Position numbers and translations under genes: made by a program. Shown here piece after piece: positions 20,280-32,589 of a stretch of 64,000 nucleotides of DNA. Each line of letters starts with the position of its first letter. Positions within the stretch are counted from its first letter, which is position 1. The notes beneath the pieces are model-generated. The model saw only the letters and a list, made by a program, of their open reading frames with translations, searched no databases and was not told the origin of the DNA. Source of the stretch: Latrodectus hesperus (Eukaryota > Arthropoda > Arachnida > Araneae > Theridiidae); assembly GCA_037975125.1 (NCBI GenBank), contig JAJQOW010000211.1:1-64000 (forward strand). The letters are read 5' to 3'.

Positions 20280-22678
20280 CAGTTTTCATCTTCCTGAGTG
20301 ATTTTTTTTTAAATTTACAAGTAATTCAAAGAATGTATTTATTTAATATAATGTTAATAGTAGAAAGAATGGTATGTGTGTTTTTTGTTATAGTTCTTTC
20401 CTAGCCAAACGCTTTTAAATATGTGAGCCAAATAATTCTAACTAATTTAAATATAATGTTTGTTCCACGAAATACGTTTTATGAAGTACTTAATTGTAAT
20501 TGATGCAGAAATCATAATCCTTTTTTTGGTGTGATATAGAACATTTGGTTTATCCTTTGACGGCGTTTTTCATTGTCTTGCATTTAGGACTGCTAACTGT
20601 GTTTCAGAAAAGAAAAATACATTTCGCAATTAAATATGGTATAGAAAATATACATTTTATGTTATTTATTGTTAGAAATTACAATTGATAAGATTAAAAT
20701 TGATTACATTTTTTAAAATGTAAAACGAAAAAATGTAAGTTTTCATTAACATTTATATGCTTGGTTTCTTGCATATCAACTAATATAAATTGACTTTCGG
20801 AATATATTTAAATTTGAATTCCCACCGATTAGCTCTAATATGCAAAAAATATAACTTGAAGAACAACCAAAAAACCTAACATAAGTTATAAGTTTTAGAA
20901 TTATTTAATAAAATATATTTTTTAAATACATATCACTATATATATATACACTTAATTTCTACCATTTATGATTAAGAAGAGAGAGAAAAATTATAATGAG
21001 ATGTTCAAAAAAATACACATTTCATACAAAACAAGGCAACAAAAATGGACAACTGAGCTACAAGAGCACCGTTCATCGAACTGGGAGCCCTTAGAAAGCA
21101 TCACCCAATGAACTTTTGAATACTGATTCATAAACCGTGTCGTAAGGGGAAAATTCGCAGTCATCCACTACTGCAAGTTTTCTAATAGATTCTAAATGGA
21201 TTTATGTATATTCACCTAAATGTAACTTTTATCTCTACTTAAACAAAAGTCGGAATCGAACCCGGGAACTTCCGTTTCATAGTGGCAAGTCAGTAGGTGA
21301 GCATTTTCACTTTCTTTTTACTCTATTGAGGGCTCAAAAAGAAAAACCGTATTTATCATATGGGATTTCTGCATGAGCCGCAACTATTCTTAAGGAGAGA
21401 GTTTTCATGAGCAGAAGATAGTATGTACAAAGGGTGATCGCTTAACGAACAGTTCGGACTGACAGCAACAAACACATTCACGAAAAATGTTTGTGTTTTG
21501 ACTGCGAACACATATTTGGATCAGAAACTAAAATGAATTCTAGCGAACATCTCTCGGAGTATGATGTCCAGGGGGACAAACCCAAAGAACCGAAAATCGT
21601 TTTTCCTCTCTCTTGAATTGTGTTGCTTGCCTATTGAACTTGCAAATTCTATATTGGAAAATTTTCCAATAGAATATTTAAGGCCAAAGTAGACCCTCAT
21701 TTGGGTTATAACTCAGTTTGATATCAAATCGAGTGCTTCCCTCATTCGTTCATTCATTGTCCCATATGTAGTCTTGAATAATAAAAAAAGCAATCGACAT
21801 TAGACATGTTCTTAAACGCACTAGAAAAAAAGGACTGATTACTATACAAGACTACATGTATTTTTTCTTACAAACTTTTATAAGAAATATATTCTACATT
21901 CTTTTTTTCAGTTTTGTTTTTAGGGTCTCCAGCACGAATGAATCGATTTCACAAAAAAATCTGTACTAAATCAATCAGTTAGCGAACATAGTCTTGTAAT
22001 AGATTCACCCGCTGTATATGTCTGAAATTAAGAATTCAAAAATCACCCGAGCACTTCCTCCGAAAGATGTTTATACATTAAGTTAAAGAGAGTCCTCTGC
22101 TTGTTGGTCGGGTGTAGCTGGGATCGAACTCGTGTCTTGTAGTTCCGAAAAGAGAAACCTCACTGATTTGTTCTCTCATTTCTGTTGTACTTGCTACGTT
22201 ATTGGCCGAATTGTGTTAAGATATTGTTTTAAGACGCCTTTTCACATAAAATAGGCAGTTTCTTAAAGTGGGTTCTCAGCATATTATTAAATGTAAGATT
22301 TCACCACATTGATCGACTTTCAAGAATTAAATCTGTGTAAAAAAATCGTGAACTACCAGAAACGCTTTAAAGGACTTCACTGCCATGCTTTGAGTTCAAT
22401 CGTAAGAAGTCAGCGATAAATCAACCCTCGGGATTGAAGGGATTGCTGTTTAACAGAAGTTTGAAAAATCGTTAGTATTAAAGTCAGTAATGGTTATACT
22501 AATATTATCATATACTCATGGGTAATGAAATTTTTTAAAACAATTCCTTCCTTAAAATAAAAGAAAACAGGTTTCAGCTTTCTTCCTCTTTTAAACTGGA
22601 AGTAACTCAGAAAGCTACAGCGGTCAATGACCCATTTCTTTTTTAATTTAGATTTAAAGAAAAGAGTAGCTTTGTGTG
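20280..22678. other. tRNA-unit body, no identified gene
   Basis: Post-tRNA unit sequence without its own tRNA. Minus-strand B-box relics lie at about 21250 ('cggaatcgaacccgggaac') and 22118 ('gctgggatcgaactcgtg'). The 21480-21690 section has a 66-codon frame in B (46946-47146) that is frameshifted in A and matches nothing known to me. The remainder is AT-rich. Everything is mirrored in block B (45735-48139). Confidence 0.5.
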
Positions 22679-22750
22679 GCGTCGGTGGTATAACGGTTAG
22701 CATAGCTGCCTTCCAAGCAGTTGACCCGGGTTCGACTCCCGGCCGACGCA
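22679..22750 (+). tRNA. tRNA-Gly-UCC: tRNA-Gly (anticodon UCC)
   Basis: Identical to the majority copy. The terminator is two T4 runs (22755-22758, 22761-22764), weaker than the T7 of the left-hand copies. The upstream box is altered (AATGACCCATTT, starting 50 bp before the gene at its GACCC). The partner gene is at 48140. The 3' flank ('gatcttttacttttctcacgtg') is shared with the genes at 37011, 48140 and 56925 and so marks a further sub-lineage. Confidence 0.96.
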
Positions 22751-22764
22751 GATCTTTTACTTTT

Positions 22765-23479
22765 CTCACGTGATTTTTTTCCTTGCTAATGTTTTTATAT
22801 ACAAGTAATTCGTAGCTTATTTTCATTTAATGTATCATAAACAGTAAAAATTTTATGGCTTTTTAAATTTTTCAAATATATTTGGCTATGATTCAAGTTT
22901 ATCTGCGAATTTAGGCACCTTATTGCCGTGTAGAGATTAAGTCTATTATGCAATCAATTTTTATAAAAAAATAAGTACTTTTTTATTTTATTCATCATAA
23001 AATTCAATGAATGTTTGGAAATTTACCTTAACATTGTTGTCTATTGGGATTCACTTTTGTGTCTGAATTTCTATTACTCTAAATTAATTTTGCTAAAGCA
23101 CTTTTCACAAATTATTTTCTTTCCATTTATTAGGCTTCGTTTTATTTTGATGTTATTTAAACATAAAAAGCTGAAGAGAGAGAGGGACAGCCAGTTAAGA
23201 AAAGGCGTCTTACTCGTTAAGAAAAGGTTTTCGATCTCTGACTGGACCCGATGCCAAGAGACGAGGTCCACACTGAGTTGGCCTTCATACTGAACTGCAT
23301 CAGCAGAGTGACACTGACTCTGAGAATCATTCGATGTTCTGAATCGAGACCAGTGATTCTGAAAGTGGGCACCCCCGCCCCCTGGTGTGTGTTGCAGTGA
23401 TACTGAAGGGTAGTCATTTATGCAGGTGCATTCGGGTGGGGGCGATGAATAACTGCAAGGGGGATAGTGTAGTGATCTG
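22765..23479. other. Post-tRNA sequence shared by four units
   Basis: The same sequence follows the tRNAs at 22679, 37011, 48140 and 56925. At 23220-23430 a GC-richer segment ('gacccgatgccaagagacgaggtc', 'cacccccgccccctggtgtgtg') holds frames on the minus strand (66 and 148 codons) that differ between copies. I cannot identify them. In D1 and D2 a SINE is inserted at about the position of 23140. Confidence 0.45.
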
Positions 23480-23780
23480 ATGGAAATAACTACAAGTGAT
23501 GAATTAAAGTTTAAATTCAAAAGCGGCTACCAACAATTTTGGCTGCAAACGAAGAATTCTACGGCTTATCCTGAAATATGGGAAATAATTCGAAAGCTCT
23601 TAATTGCATTTCCTTCATCATATTTAGTTAGACATGGCTTCAATTGGGTAACCAATTTATTACCAAAAAATTTCAACTGCAAATAATCAATCTTGGTGAT
23701 TTAAGATTACTCCTGATAGAAACAGAGCCAAGGATTACTAAATTGGTATCAGAACACCAGGTTCATTCTTCGCATTAAGA
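23480..23780 (+). pseudogene. hAT-type transposase C-terminus (ZBED5/SCAND3-like), frameshifted
   Basis: The frame reads YQQFWLQTKNSTAYPEIWE, KLLIAFPSSYLVRHGFNWV and TNLLPK, then a frameshift near 23676, then INLGDLRLLLIETEPRITKL and HQVHSSH. This is the hAT dimerisation tail as found in domesticated or repeated ZBED5/GTF2IRD2-like proteins, where 'LIAFPSSYLVE.GFS.V..LL' and 'GDLRL.LT..EP.I..L...HQ.H.SH' are characteristic. Only the last 100 residues of a protein of several hundred remain. The unshifted copy is at 48942. Confidence 0.8.
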
Positions 23781-25279
23781 CGATCTCGTATGTTTTAACT
23801 TTTTTGTAGTACGTTCTATTCTGAGTTCACTATAAAAATTTTCTTACATAATTTCGATGTTTCTAATTTACAACTTTCTTTACTGCATTTTATGAAAAGG
23901 TAGAAATATTTATACATATATATTTGTTATTAAATACTATTAAAAAAATTAATAAAGAAAAATTTTATTAATTACGAGATTCTAAATCATTTTCTTTATT
24001 GGAAAGGGGTTATTAAAACAAAACAGTTCGATATCACTGGTCTAGACTAATTGAATAATTACTCAAAAAGTACATTTTGATGCACATCTGATCTGGAAAA
24101 TTGTAAATACTTAGACAAAGAAAATTTAGCAAATGGAAACTGGAAATAAACGAATACAGTGACACCAATAAAATTGAGGAAGAAGGAAGAACTCTGTTGC
24201 CATGACCAACCTTGTGCAAAATCTTCTGAAAAGGCCATATTCTCCAAAAAGATTGTCGTTGTTGATTCCTGGTCCCTTCCACAAACAACATAGCACGTGT
24301 AGATACCACGCGCCTTTGTGAAATAAATACATGTTGTACGCGTAACACTTGAAATTACATGAATTATGTTGACAGTTAAGGTAATAATGTAATTTCATTT
24401 AAAATTAATCAGTTTTTGTATCTTTAATATATGTTAGGTGTAGTCGTGTCAGTACCACTGAAGCCAACTTTCTTTTGATCCTGACAAAGCAACATATTTT
24501 ATCATTTGAAACATCCAATAATAAAATTTTGATTTAGTATGAGCCTGGATTATTGTGCGATTAGGTATTTCCTAAGAATTAAATTAAATATAATTAAACT
24601 TACATTTCAAACTATCGAACAATCAGTACAACGCAATTTTATTTTTAGTGAAATTAAATACTTTACTATAGGTCAGTATAGAATCTGTTTATTTCTTGAC
24701 ATAAGGACAAATTTTTTCCTGACAGATATTGGCGTGCCTATTAGATTTATGAGATTTTTTAAACATATTTTTGTGTTGATGTCTTTATTTTCTTATATCT
24801 AATGCACCCAAATTACGAGCATCTCTATGAAATACAACTGTTTTAAAAAATCATAAAATATATAATGGTTTATTTTCAAGTTAAAGCGGAAGCGTCTTCT
24901 CTAATTTTTTAATGAATAAATGGCTAAGTCAATTCATTATCTGTTTATGCAAGTTTCGGAAATGAAGTGGTTAAGAAATCAACTACATTGAGTGACATAC
25001 TTCGGTTGCGCTTGATATTTTCAGAGAAGGACACCCTGGAATAACAGCTGCACTCTACGTCACATAATGAATATTTATAGGTGGTTTTCCAAAATATAAA
25101 TACACCTGTGAATATAAATGACATTTTTAATGCACTTCGTAAGCACTTAAATATAATATAATCGCTACCCAATTTTTTTTATCAATAGCAATATATTCTG
25201 GTTGCTAACGGCAGTTTTATCAAGGTTTTGGATTTTATTCAAAAAAGTGCTCACCCAGAAGTACTGCAGTTAATACTAA
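23781..25279. other. AT-rich duplicated sequence, no identified gene
   Basis: Nothing recognisable. The minus-strand 104-codon frame at 24034-24348 also survives in B (49496-49810) but is hydrophobic, low in complexity toward its end and unlike any protein I know. Two overlapping frames on the same strand survive equally well, which is what a recent duplication gives regardless of coding. Confidence 0.4.
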
Positions 25280-26110
25280 TCTCATAGTTCCATGCTCCAA
25301 AAAGGAAATAACATCAGTTATCTTGGAAAAAGGTATGCTAAAGAAAAGGGACTATCAATGCAATGTCGGAAAATAACTAAGTCCTTGCATATACTGATGG
25401 CTCAGAAGACGACACTATTCAAAAAGACAGGACCCATCGCCTCAGATTTTACCAGTGAGCAATTAATCATGCAGTGCATGAATACATCTCACTCAACAAC
25501 ACTGACAAAGCCCATGGGCCAGTCATCTTTTGTGACTCCAAAGCTGCATTAGAAGCATTAAACAATGGTTAATTGAGGCTAATCCATGATATTCAACATG
25601 AATCGAAAGAAATTGAAAAACTAAACAAGATTTGTATTCTGCAGTGTATGCCCTCCGCGCACGTCGGCATCCCTAGAAATGAAGAGATAGATCAATTTGC
25701 TAAGGAAGGGAGAAAACTCAGTGACGGAAATTCCTTCAAAGTCACTCTTGACGACGTGAATGCTAATACAAGGTATTGTCTAAAATAAAACACCATTAAA
25801 AAAGACTCACATATTTGTGAAATAAACGCAGATAGAGACCTCACTAAAACTATCACTCGCTTTAGAACCGGTCACCATCGAGATATAAAGATCCAGAGAA
25901 ATGACAAAATCTACCGTCTCTGCATCAATTACGATAGTATTCAACAAACATCAAAACATATATTTGACTGCCCTGCTATTTTTAGATCTCTGGCTCGGCT
26001 CGGGCAATTCCATTCCTCTCGACATCGAAAAAGTTTATACTCCGAAAGCAGCAAGGAGATAGGCAGCTGTGTTCTGCACCTTCATAATCATCTATAGCTC
26101 TAACCATGGA
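25280..26110 (+). pseudogene. Non-LTR retrotransposon RNase H and tail, decayed (copy A)
   Basis: Readable across frames: YTDGSEDDT near 25395, GPVIFCDSKAALEALNNG near 25520-25570, LQCMPSAHVGIPRNEEIDQF near 25640, then FRTGHHRDIKIQ, YRLCINYDSIQQTSKHIFDC near 25860-25975. These are the RNase H active-site segments (DGS, CDSKAAL, the final Asp replaced in NEEID) and the post-RNase H Cys region. Several frameshifts and stops break it. The B copy (50757-51590) is better preserved at the last active-site segment. Confidence 0.8.
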
Positions 26111-26229
26111 CACCAACCAACCATTTTATTCAAAAGCGTAAAATGCATCTCTCAGATTTCCAAAGGGTAGAAGTGTAGGAATTCATCTAGTGGAAGCAAG
26201 CGTAACTGAAACATCCTAACTTATGGGTG

Positions 26230-26945
26230 TTTTTAGAAGTGCGGTGTCTTAAGTGATGACACATACTGAGAAGACGGCAAGATAAGCCCAGCAAAGCAAA
26301 ACAGTGGTCGGAAAGAGAAACTCATAAAAGGATACTGAAGCGGCTTATGTTGTCTATAGACAAAAATCAGCAAAATTGACTGTATACCCCTATCACAATC
26401 TATATTCTCCAGTGCCAAAAATTACAGCTAGAAGACTGTTTTCATAAACAGAACTTTTATGGCAGAACAGAAATTCTCAGGCTATTTATCAGCATATCAA
26501 ATGTTGTCCATAGTGCTATCACTTGCGAAACCGGGTTGATTGATAAGTGGATGAAAATAATATGGTCTGAGGAGCCGACTTTCACTCTTTTCCCGAACCT
26601 GGTTGAGCAGGGCTAGGTACAGAGTAGCATGCTGTACCTAACCTGTGCCTAGGTGAACTTTATGAACTTTTTCCCCCGACAACAAGACATATTCACGATT
26701 GGTGGATACTTGTACAAGCATATGATTGTAATTGTCTCTTTTTAACTGTCAAAAATGAAGGTGGATTTGTCCTGATATGGACAGACATGTCATGTTCTTC
26801 TGCTGAAGCAATCGTATACCTGAAAGTGAGGAAGCTGGGGAGAAGTATGGAGAAGTCTTAGCTCATCTGGTTTATCTTTTGATGTAAGCTTTATTTTTAA
26901 CAGAAGATGGAATTTTTGAGGTCTACAATGCACCATATGTAATGA
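26230..26945 (+). pseudogene. Tc1-like transposase relic (first type)
   Basis: Plus-strand fragments in order: NSQAIYQHIKCCP near 26465, DENNMVWS / MKIIWSEEPTFTLFPNLVEQ near 26551-26612 (the first catalytic Asp of the expected WSDES is now Glu), then GGFVLIW-like text near 26761, GEKYGEVLAHLVYLLM near 26850, and ALFLTEDGIFEVYNAP near 26886-26930, where family members have DGIFQDDNAP with the second catalytic Asp. Stops and frameshifts throughout. The partner copy is at 51705-52415. Confidence 0.7.
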
Positions 26946-27064
26946 AATTTGGCTAGCTTTGGTTTGATGAACATTAAGATAAATTTAAACATGTACCCGC
27001 TGTTAACATATCTCTACCCAATTTAATCGTTATTGTCTATTTTAGAGTATTGAATACGAGATAT

Positions 27065-27100
27065 ATATCTTCTACCGACGTTTGTGCCGGTAGAAGATAT
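27065..27100. repeat. 13-bp inverted repeat around 10 nt
   Basis: ATATCTTCTACCG at 27065-27077 is matched by CGGTAGAAGATAT at 27088-27100. It is conserved at 52536-52571 in block B. It could be the end of a small element or a hairpin. No target duplication is seen. Confidence 0.8.
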
Positions 27101-27280
27101 TGCACACTATTCGTGATGAAAATAAACAAGGGGTATACTATCCCTCTTAACATTATTCAATACATATATGAATCCATTTCTACATGAATCCAAGCTGTAT
27201 AGCGTACCAAGATAATTCTACATCTTATTAATAAAGAATTCTTTATGAATCTAAGCTGTGTTTCATTATTTTGATAGACA

Positions 27281-27348
27281 CCTGTACATAATATTTAGCA
27301 TTGCTGCTTTCAAAGTAGTTGACCCGGGAAGGAATCTCGGAAATCGCA
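27281..27348 (+). pseudogene. tRNA-Gly fragment, decayed
   Basis: TTTAGCATTGCTGCTTTCAA, AGTAGTTGACCCGGG, then a damaged T-loop (AAGGAATCTCGG) and AAATCGCA. The D-arm end, anticodon arm and T-stem align to tRNA-Gly(UCC). The anticodon loop now reads CTTTCAA and the B box is broken. The partner is at 52753-52820. Confidence 0.75.
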
Positions 27349-27669
27349 GAGGAATTTTTTTTCTTATGTAATATTATAATTGGCAAATGATTTTTAAATT
27401 ACCATTAATTCGTAAAACTTAAATTTAGTGTACACTAACCTATAAAAAATAAGAAATAACATGTTTTTCGAAACTAACCATAAGAAAATGACATTAACAA
27501 TAAAATTTACGGTTTTATAAATGATAAAAATGAATTAATGTAAATTTAACCAAAAACGCTATACCACTTTTTTTGGAAAAGAACAGGTATACATGAATGA
27601 GAAAAAATATGCAAACATCAGGTTTTCGTATTTAAGTAGCTTTGTTGACAGATTCGTTGACACTAGTCA
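27349..27669. other. Post-tRNA AT-rich unit sequence
   Basis: T-rich stretch then generic unit sequence ('ttttaaattaccattaattcgtaaaac'), consistent with this being an old tRNA unit. No gene. Confidence 0.5.
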
Positions 27670-28735
27670 GTGGAGTATCGTCATATCGGGGAGAACTGTT
27701 TGTCGTATTCGTTAAGGTGGCGGGCAGTCGGATTGATGGGAATGGGGATGTTAAAGGTTGTTGCTGTTAGGACCCTTAATGTGTCTCGCAATGTTGTCCA
27801 GTCTCTGGAATCAACATCAAATCAAAGCTTCTGTGTCCAGAAGACTTGTTTCATGTCATTTACGAGCTACAAACTTGCAGAAGCGAGATTCGTAGATCTT
27901 TCGGCCAGAAGGAGAGGAAGCACTTATGTGCCGCATCTTGTTGTAAATCACTCTGTAGTATCAGGGAGAAGAATAACCGCTTGTCTGGTGTAACGATGTC
28001 TTCAGATGCAGTTTCTGTGCTAGGTGATCAGTTGTGTGCCTCCCTTTCATCGGATGACAGAGGAAGGCCCTCTTATCTTAGGCAAGAGAACACTTTTCCT
28101 GTACCAGATAGTGATGAGCTTCTGTACTTTTTACAGACGGGTACAGATTCAAACAGAAGAATGATTGTCGATCTGGAAGGAACAGAGCACCAGATAACAT
28201 GAATCCAACACTGTGGAAAGACACAGTTACCAAGGTTGAGGAATACTGTTTTGAGCAGTGGTCTCTCTTGGTGGTCACACTGATCTGCATGAATTCCAGG
28301 GCGAAATTGTGACTGGTGTGAGATATCAGGATGAGATCCTTGATCCTGAAGTCCACCAACAAGCTGGTGCAGTTGGTAAGGGTTTTATTCTGATGGATGA
28401 TTACACATGAATTCAACGAGTTGTTGTTGTTGAGGATTATCATGAGGGTTTTGGCTTGAAGCTAATGGAATGGCTAACTTGATCTCCAGGCCTGAATGCT
28501 CTAAGGCATCTGTGGGAATATCTTGGCATCTGTGGGAACATCTGTGGGAACGATCTTTGTAGACAGTTTGCTTCTTTAAGTCTTCCTCCAAGGCCTGTGA
28601 AAGCTAAGAACAGCTTATTCCTTGTCTAACCTTTGCTTCTCATTTCGGTAACCGACAACTTTATTGACAGCATGAAAAGTCAATTTCGCCAATGCATTCA
28701 AGCAAAAGATGAGCACAGCCCTTACTATAAAAATC
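27670..28735 (+). pseudogene. Tc1-like transposase relic (second type), copy A
   Basis: The N-terminal helix-turn-helix is readable from 27670: SLRWRAVGLMGMGMLKVVAV, RTLNVSRNVVQSLES. Then ARFVDLSARRRGSTYVPHLV, VNHSVVSGRRITACLV. A decayed first-Asp segment lies at about 28100 (PDSDELLYF where FSDESRF is usual). Further on: GGHTDLHEFQGEIVTGVRYQ, DEILDPEVHQQAGAVGKGFI, LMDDYT near 28395 (second catalytic Asp), SPGLNALRHLWE near 28485 (third Asp lost), and finally DNFIDSMKSQFRQCIQAKDE near 28660. Frameshifts and stops inactivate it. Confidence 0.85.
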
Positions 28736-29183
28736 CATTTTGTTACGTTTTTATGACATTTTGTCGCAGAAAACTGTGATTATTTCATGGAATGGGTTTT
28801 TCTAACGAGATTCTTTTTTTATTTAATCATTCATACGTTTTTAAGTTTGTAAATTTCCGCGTTGAATTCAATAAACAACTATTTTCTACACGTTATTAAA
28901 ATTGGTGTTTCTACATTGATTATTTAAAATTAGGCACAAAAATGGTTGTTCCTTAATTCTTGGAGACCAGTGTTATTTTTAACAATAAAAATAATGATGC
29001 CTGTGGCAGTGTTGTGTTATAAATAACACATAATCCATGTAACCGTTTCGCGGCATTTTTTCTTTGAGAAAATTAATATATGTCTTTTGAATTCGTTTTA
29101 CATTCATTCGTTTCTTGAATCCAGTTTAATTTCATATTTTTGTTTAAATATCTTAATATTTTATTTTTTTGCACACACACACT
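28736..29183. other. End of block A and following sequence, no gene
   Basis: Block A homology ends at about 28922. The rest is AT-rich unique sequence leading into a CA run and the AT microsatellite. Confidence 0.5.
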
Positions 29184-29419
<236 letters not shown>

Positions 29420-29422
<3 letters not shown>

Positions 29423-31112
29423 TAATAGTCACTGATTTGTTATAAGAACATTAACAATGCTTTTAACCATTGATTGATTGATTTGTTCTATTATTGCTTG
29501 ATGTTTACATTCCTCTATTGTGTTTTTATTTGGACAATCTCTTTCTCGTTGCTTCGGACACTTACATGTTGACTGCCATTTAAAAACTTCGGACAAATGC
29601 CGCTCAATTTGGTTGATGAATCAGCAGATTCAGTGTTTGATTGGAAATTGTTTTTAATAATGCTACGGAAAAATCTGCCTTGATACAAGAACACCATGAC
29701 TACGGTTCTCAAGTTATTTTGAGTGGATTCGAGCTATGCGCACTTTAATACAAGCCAATTAAACTTTTCCGAACGCTTTATTACACATCAAGCGTATTTC
29801 TTGCAATGAATCGATGGCATAGACTCTTTCGATTTGAAATCCAAAATCTATTCAGGAATATTCGTAAGATTTTGATTATTTCGAGAGTTCCAAAAACACG
29901 GTCCTACCAGACAGTTCAAATTGATTCAAACATCGATAAAAGTCATTTAACTATCATTCAATGGTTTCGGATACTAGTTACCCATTCTGTGATGAGATCT
30001 TATGGATCAACTCCTTCGACATTAAACTTAAAATTTGTTGAGGTAAATTTGCTCGTGTGGATGAATCAAATATTTCTTGGACGCCAAAACTATGGTTTGA
30101 GCAGCCATTTCACTTAAGTGCAAATCCTTTGCTCGTTAAGAGCAGAACAGAAAAAAGAAAAGAACAACCACTTCATATTTAAATTTCAATCAGTAAGGAA
30201 AATTTATTTTTATTATTTGTTCTTGAAACGCTTATTATGTCTTCATTTTTCAGTTTTCGGGGGCCTTCGGTCATGATTTATGACATGCTTTTCTTGTATC
30301 TAAATCACACTTAATATTTAATATGTATGTTTTCAATTTTGCAGATACTATTCCATTTTATTGGTGCAAATCTTACCGTAATGATATTTTGTTGATAATT
30401 CACTGAAAATAGATAAATAAATGATAACTATTAACTAAAAAATTAAAAAGATTATTTGTAAGTGGTAGAAATTAAAAATAACGGTAAAATTAGAAATTTG
30501 TGTGATATTTTTCAGTTGGTTATATTATCACCTGTGCCGGTTAAATGGAGAAATACCTTTTCTATCATTAAACAGCATTGGTCAACTTAATTTGGCATAA
30601 ACAGTCTAAATTTTTGGTAAAAAAATTTATTACAGGAGATTACGTATGGTTGGCGAATATTTTTTGTCACTGAAGTAATCACGCCAGGTAATTTAATGGT
30701 ATTAACATTTTTCCCAATAAGTATACTTAGATTGTGCAATTTTCAAAAGAATCTGATTTTGTAGAATTTAAAATGAGATAATCCATGAATAACTTCATCT
30801 GAATGTGTAACTATTTAGTAATTCAATGTGCATGAATATCAATTATAAAAATAACTACTGCAGAATTTTAATGAAACGAATTAAATGGCATCCTAATAAT
30901 GACGATAACGAATAAATGCCATGTAAATTTTCATATCTAATGGAAATTAACATTTGTTTTAATGTATTGCTTTTCAAAATGTATTTCTGTTTCGTTTTGC
31001 ATTTTCGAATGATTAAAACACTTAAGACGAAAGTAAATAACATTCAATATGGAAACATTTAAAAAAAAAATTATGATCTGAGAATAATTGTGTTTGACAT
31101 TTTTATCTGCGT
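29420..31112. repeat. Old duplicated block (partner about 7000-8400)
   Basis: Diverged same-orientation copy of 7000-8400. No gene recognised. The 103-codon frame at 29806-30117 has a related but differently framed counterpart at 7480-7749, and neither looks like a known protein. Confidence 0.6.
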
Positions 31113-31124
31113 ATGCTTTAAATA

Positions 31125-31435
31125 TGTTGTTGTTGTTTTTGCTGATCCCTGTTGTCTCGCAGCGCTATACCAAGTCTATGACATTGCACACTCTCAGGAA
31201 ATCAATGACCAATAATGGTCACTCCAAAATATCTTCTTTATCGAGTCCCAAGCACTCAAGGATATGATCCGGAGTGGCTTGGCTTTTGAAACACTTAGCG
31301 CAAATTGGAAATTCCTTTTCTTTGTTGTTAAATGCCAATTATCTTAGGTGGCCACTTCGAAAACGAGTTATTGTAGTTTGTTCCAGTCTGCTGCACCGGA
31401 GGGATAGAGATCCGCCGGGACGATTACCCTGGTAC
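31125..31435 (-). mobile_element. 5'-truncated LINE tail with CAA-repeat end and 12-bp target duplication
   Basis: Flanked by perfect ATGCTTTAAATA direct repeats (31113-31124 and 31436-31447). On the minus strand the 3' end is an ACA/CAA repeat. Minus-strand coding text reads FPICAKCFKSQATPDHILEC, LGLDKEDILE, then PLLVIDFLRVCNVIDLV. This is the terminal Cys/His segment of an arthropod non-LTR polymerase of a different family from the three others in the window. The insertion sits inside the old duplicated block and is absent from its partner near 8400, so it came later. Confidence 0.88.
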
Positions 31436-31447
31436 ATGCTTTAAATA

Positions 31448-32589
31448 CCAATGAATCGAATGCTTTAAATATAATCCCCAAAAGTAAATACCCTGTATCT
31501 ATAATCCTGTCCGATCAAATTTTATTTCCGGGGGTTCGGAATGTTCTTAAAATTGCCAGTCCTAGTCAAATTACCTCAGCTGTGCAACAATGATTCAAGG
31601 GGGAATCCACGAATTAAGCCTTCAAAATTTTAGTCAAGATATATTTTGCTTGCTGGATTTTAATATAAATTTAAATAACATTTCCCTTCATAATCCAGAT
31701 GAAAGAGAATTCCTTCAACGGTAAGCATTTTGTACAACGTATAGTCTTAAAAATGAAAGCTGTTTCAAAGCTAGCCCTGACTTTCCCCCATCTTTCATTG
31801 AGGAAGGGTTTTGCGCTATATTTACAGAAAGAAACAGCGGGAAAATTTCCAATCACTCACTGTGATAGGCGTACCTGAATCCAACAATTATATTTATTGA
31901 AGTGTTAAACAGTAGCTAAGATCGAACTCATAACTCTCCTCTCTGAAGAGTGCAAACTTAGCACTAGGTTACGGCAAACACTCGGATTTATTGTGGTAAC
32001 TCCTTGTAGTAGTACCTTTTTAAGGGGGTTGGTGCAAGAAAATGGTCAGAAACACATTTTTCAATTTTAATATTTTAAAGAAATATAGACATTTTGCTTC
32101 TAATAATACTAAAATTTTTATTCTAGCAACAATTAAAATATTTTATTTTAATTTTTAAAATATGTAAGCAAATGCTTTCGCTCTGCGCCCACTGAAACCA
32201 AAACTAATCGCTACGCTTGTTGCTTTTAATTCAAGCAATTTAAAGAATATTAGTTTGAAGTTTCTTTTATATATTTGTTAGCATGATAACAACTCTAAAA
32301 TAGGCTTTGAAGTGAATTTAATCAATTGATTGATTGAATGTTTCTAAATTTTCGTTCTGTTTGTTCTTAAAAACGTGTTATCTTTTATGAAGCAAAATTC
32401 TCTAGAGATTGTGCATTTTTTTTTGAATTTATTAAGTACTTGGCAATTTATTATAATATATTTCAGTAACAATATGTCTTGATTTAATAATCGTACCTTT
32501 AAAAAAGGAAAATTTTTGGGAGACATGCTGTTCAGAAATGTGAGTCAGAAATAGCAATGTTGACGAGGAAATCGTTTTGGATTCTAAAG
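31448..32589. other. Old-duplication remainder and AT-rich sequence
   Basis: 31448-31990 continues the match to 8420-8760 and 9340-9480 ('gctgtttcaaagctagccctgac' against 'gccgtttcaaggcgtctgaagc'). The LINE-derived element at 8772 has no counterpart here, so it inserted after this duplication. 31990-32589 is AT-rich with no gene. Confidence 0.5.

Noticed and set aside
24034..24348. 104-codon minus-strand frame also present at 49496-49810
   Set aside because: Preservation is expected from the A/B duplication. Overlapping frames on the same strand survive equally well, and no family is recognised.
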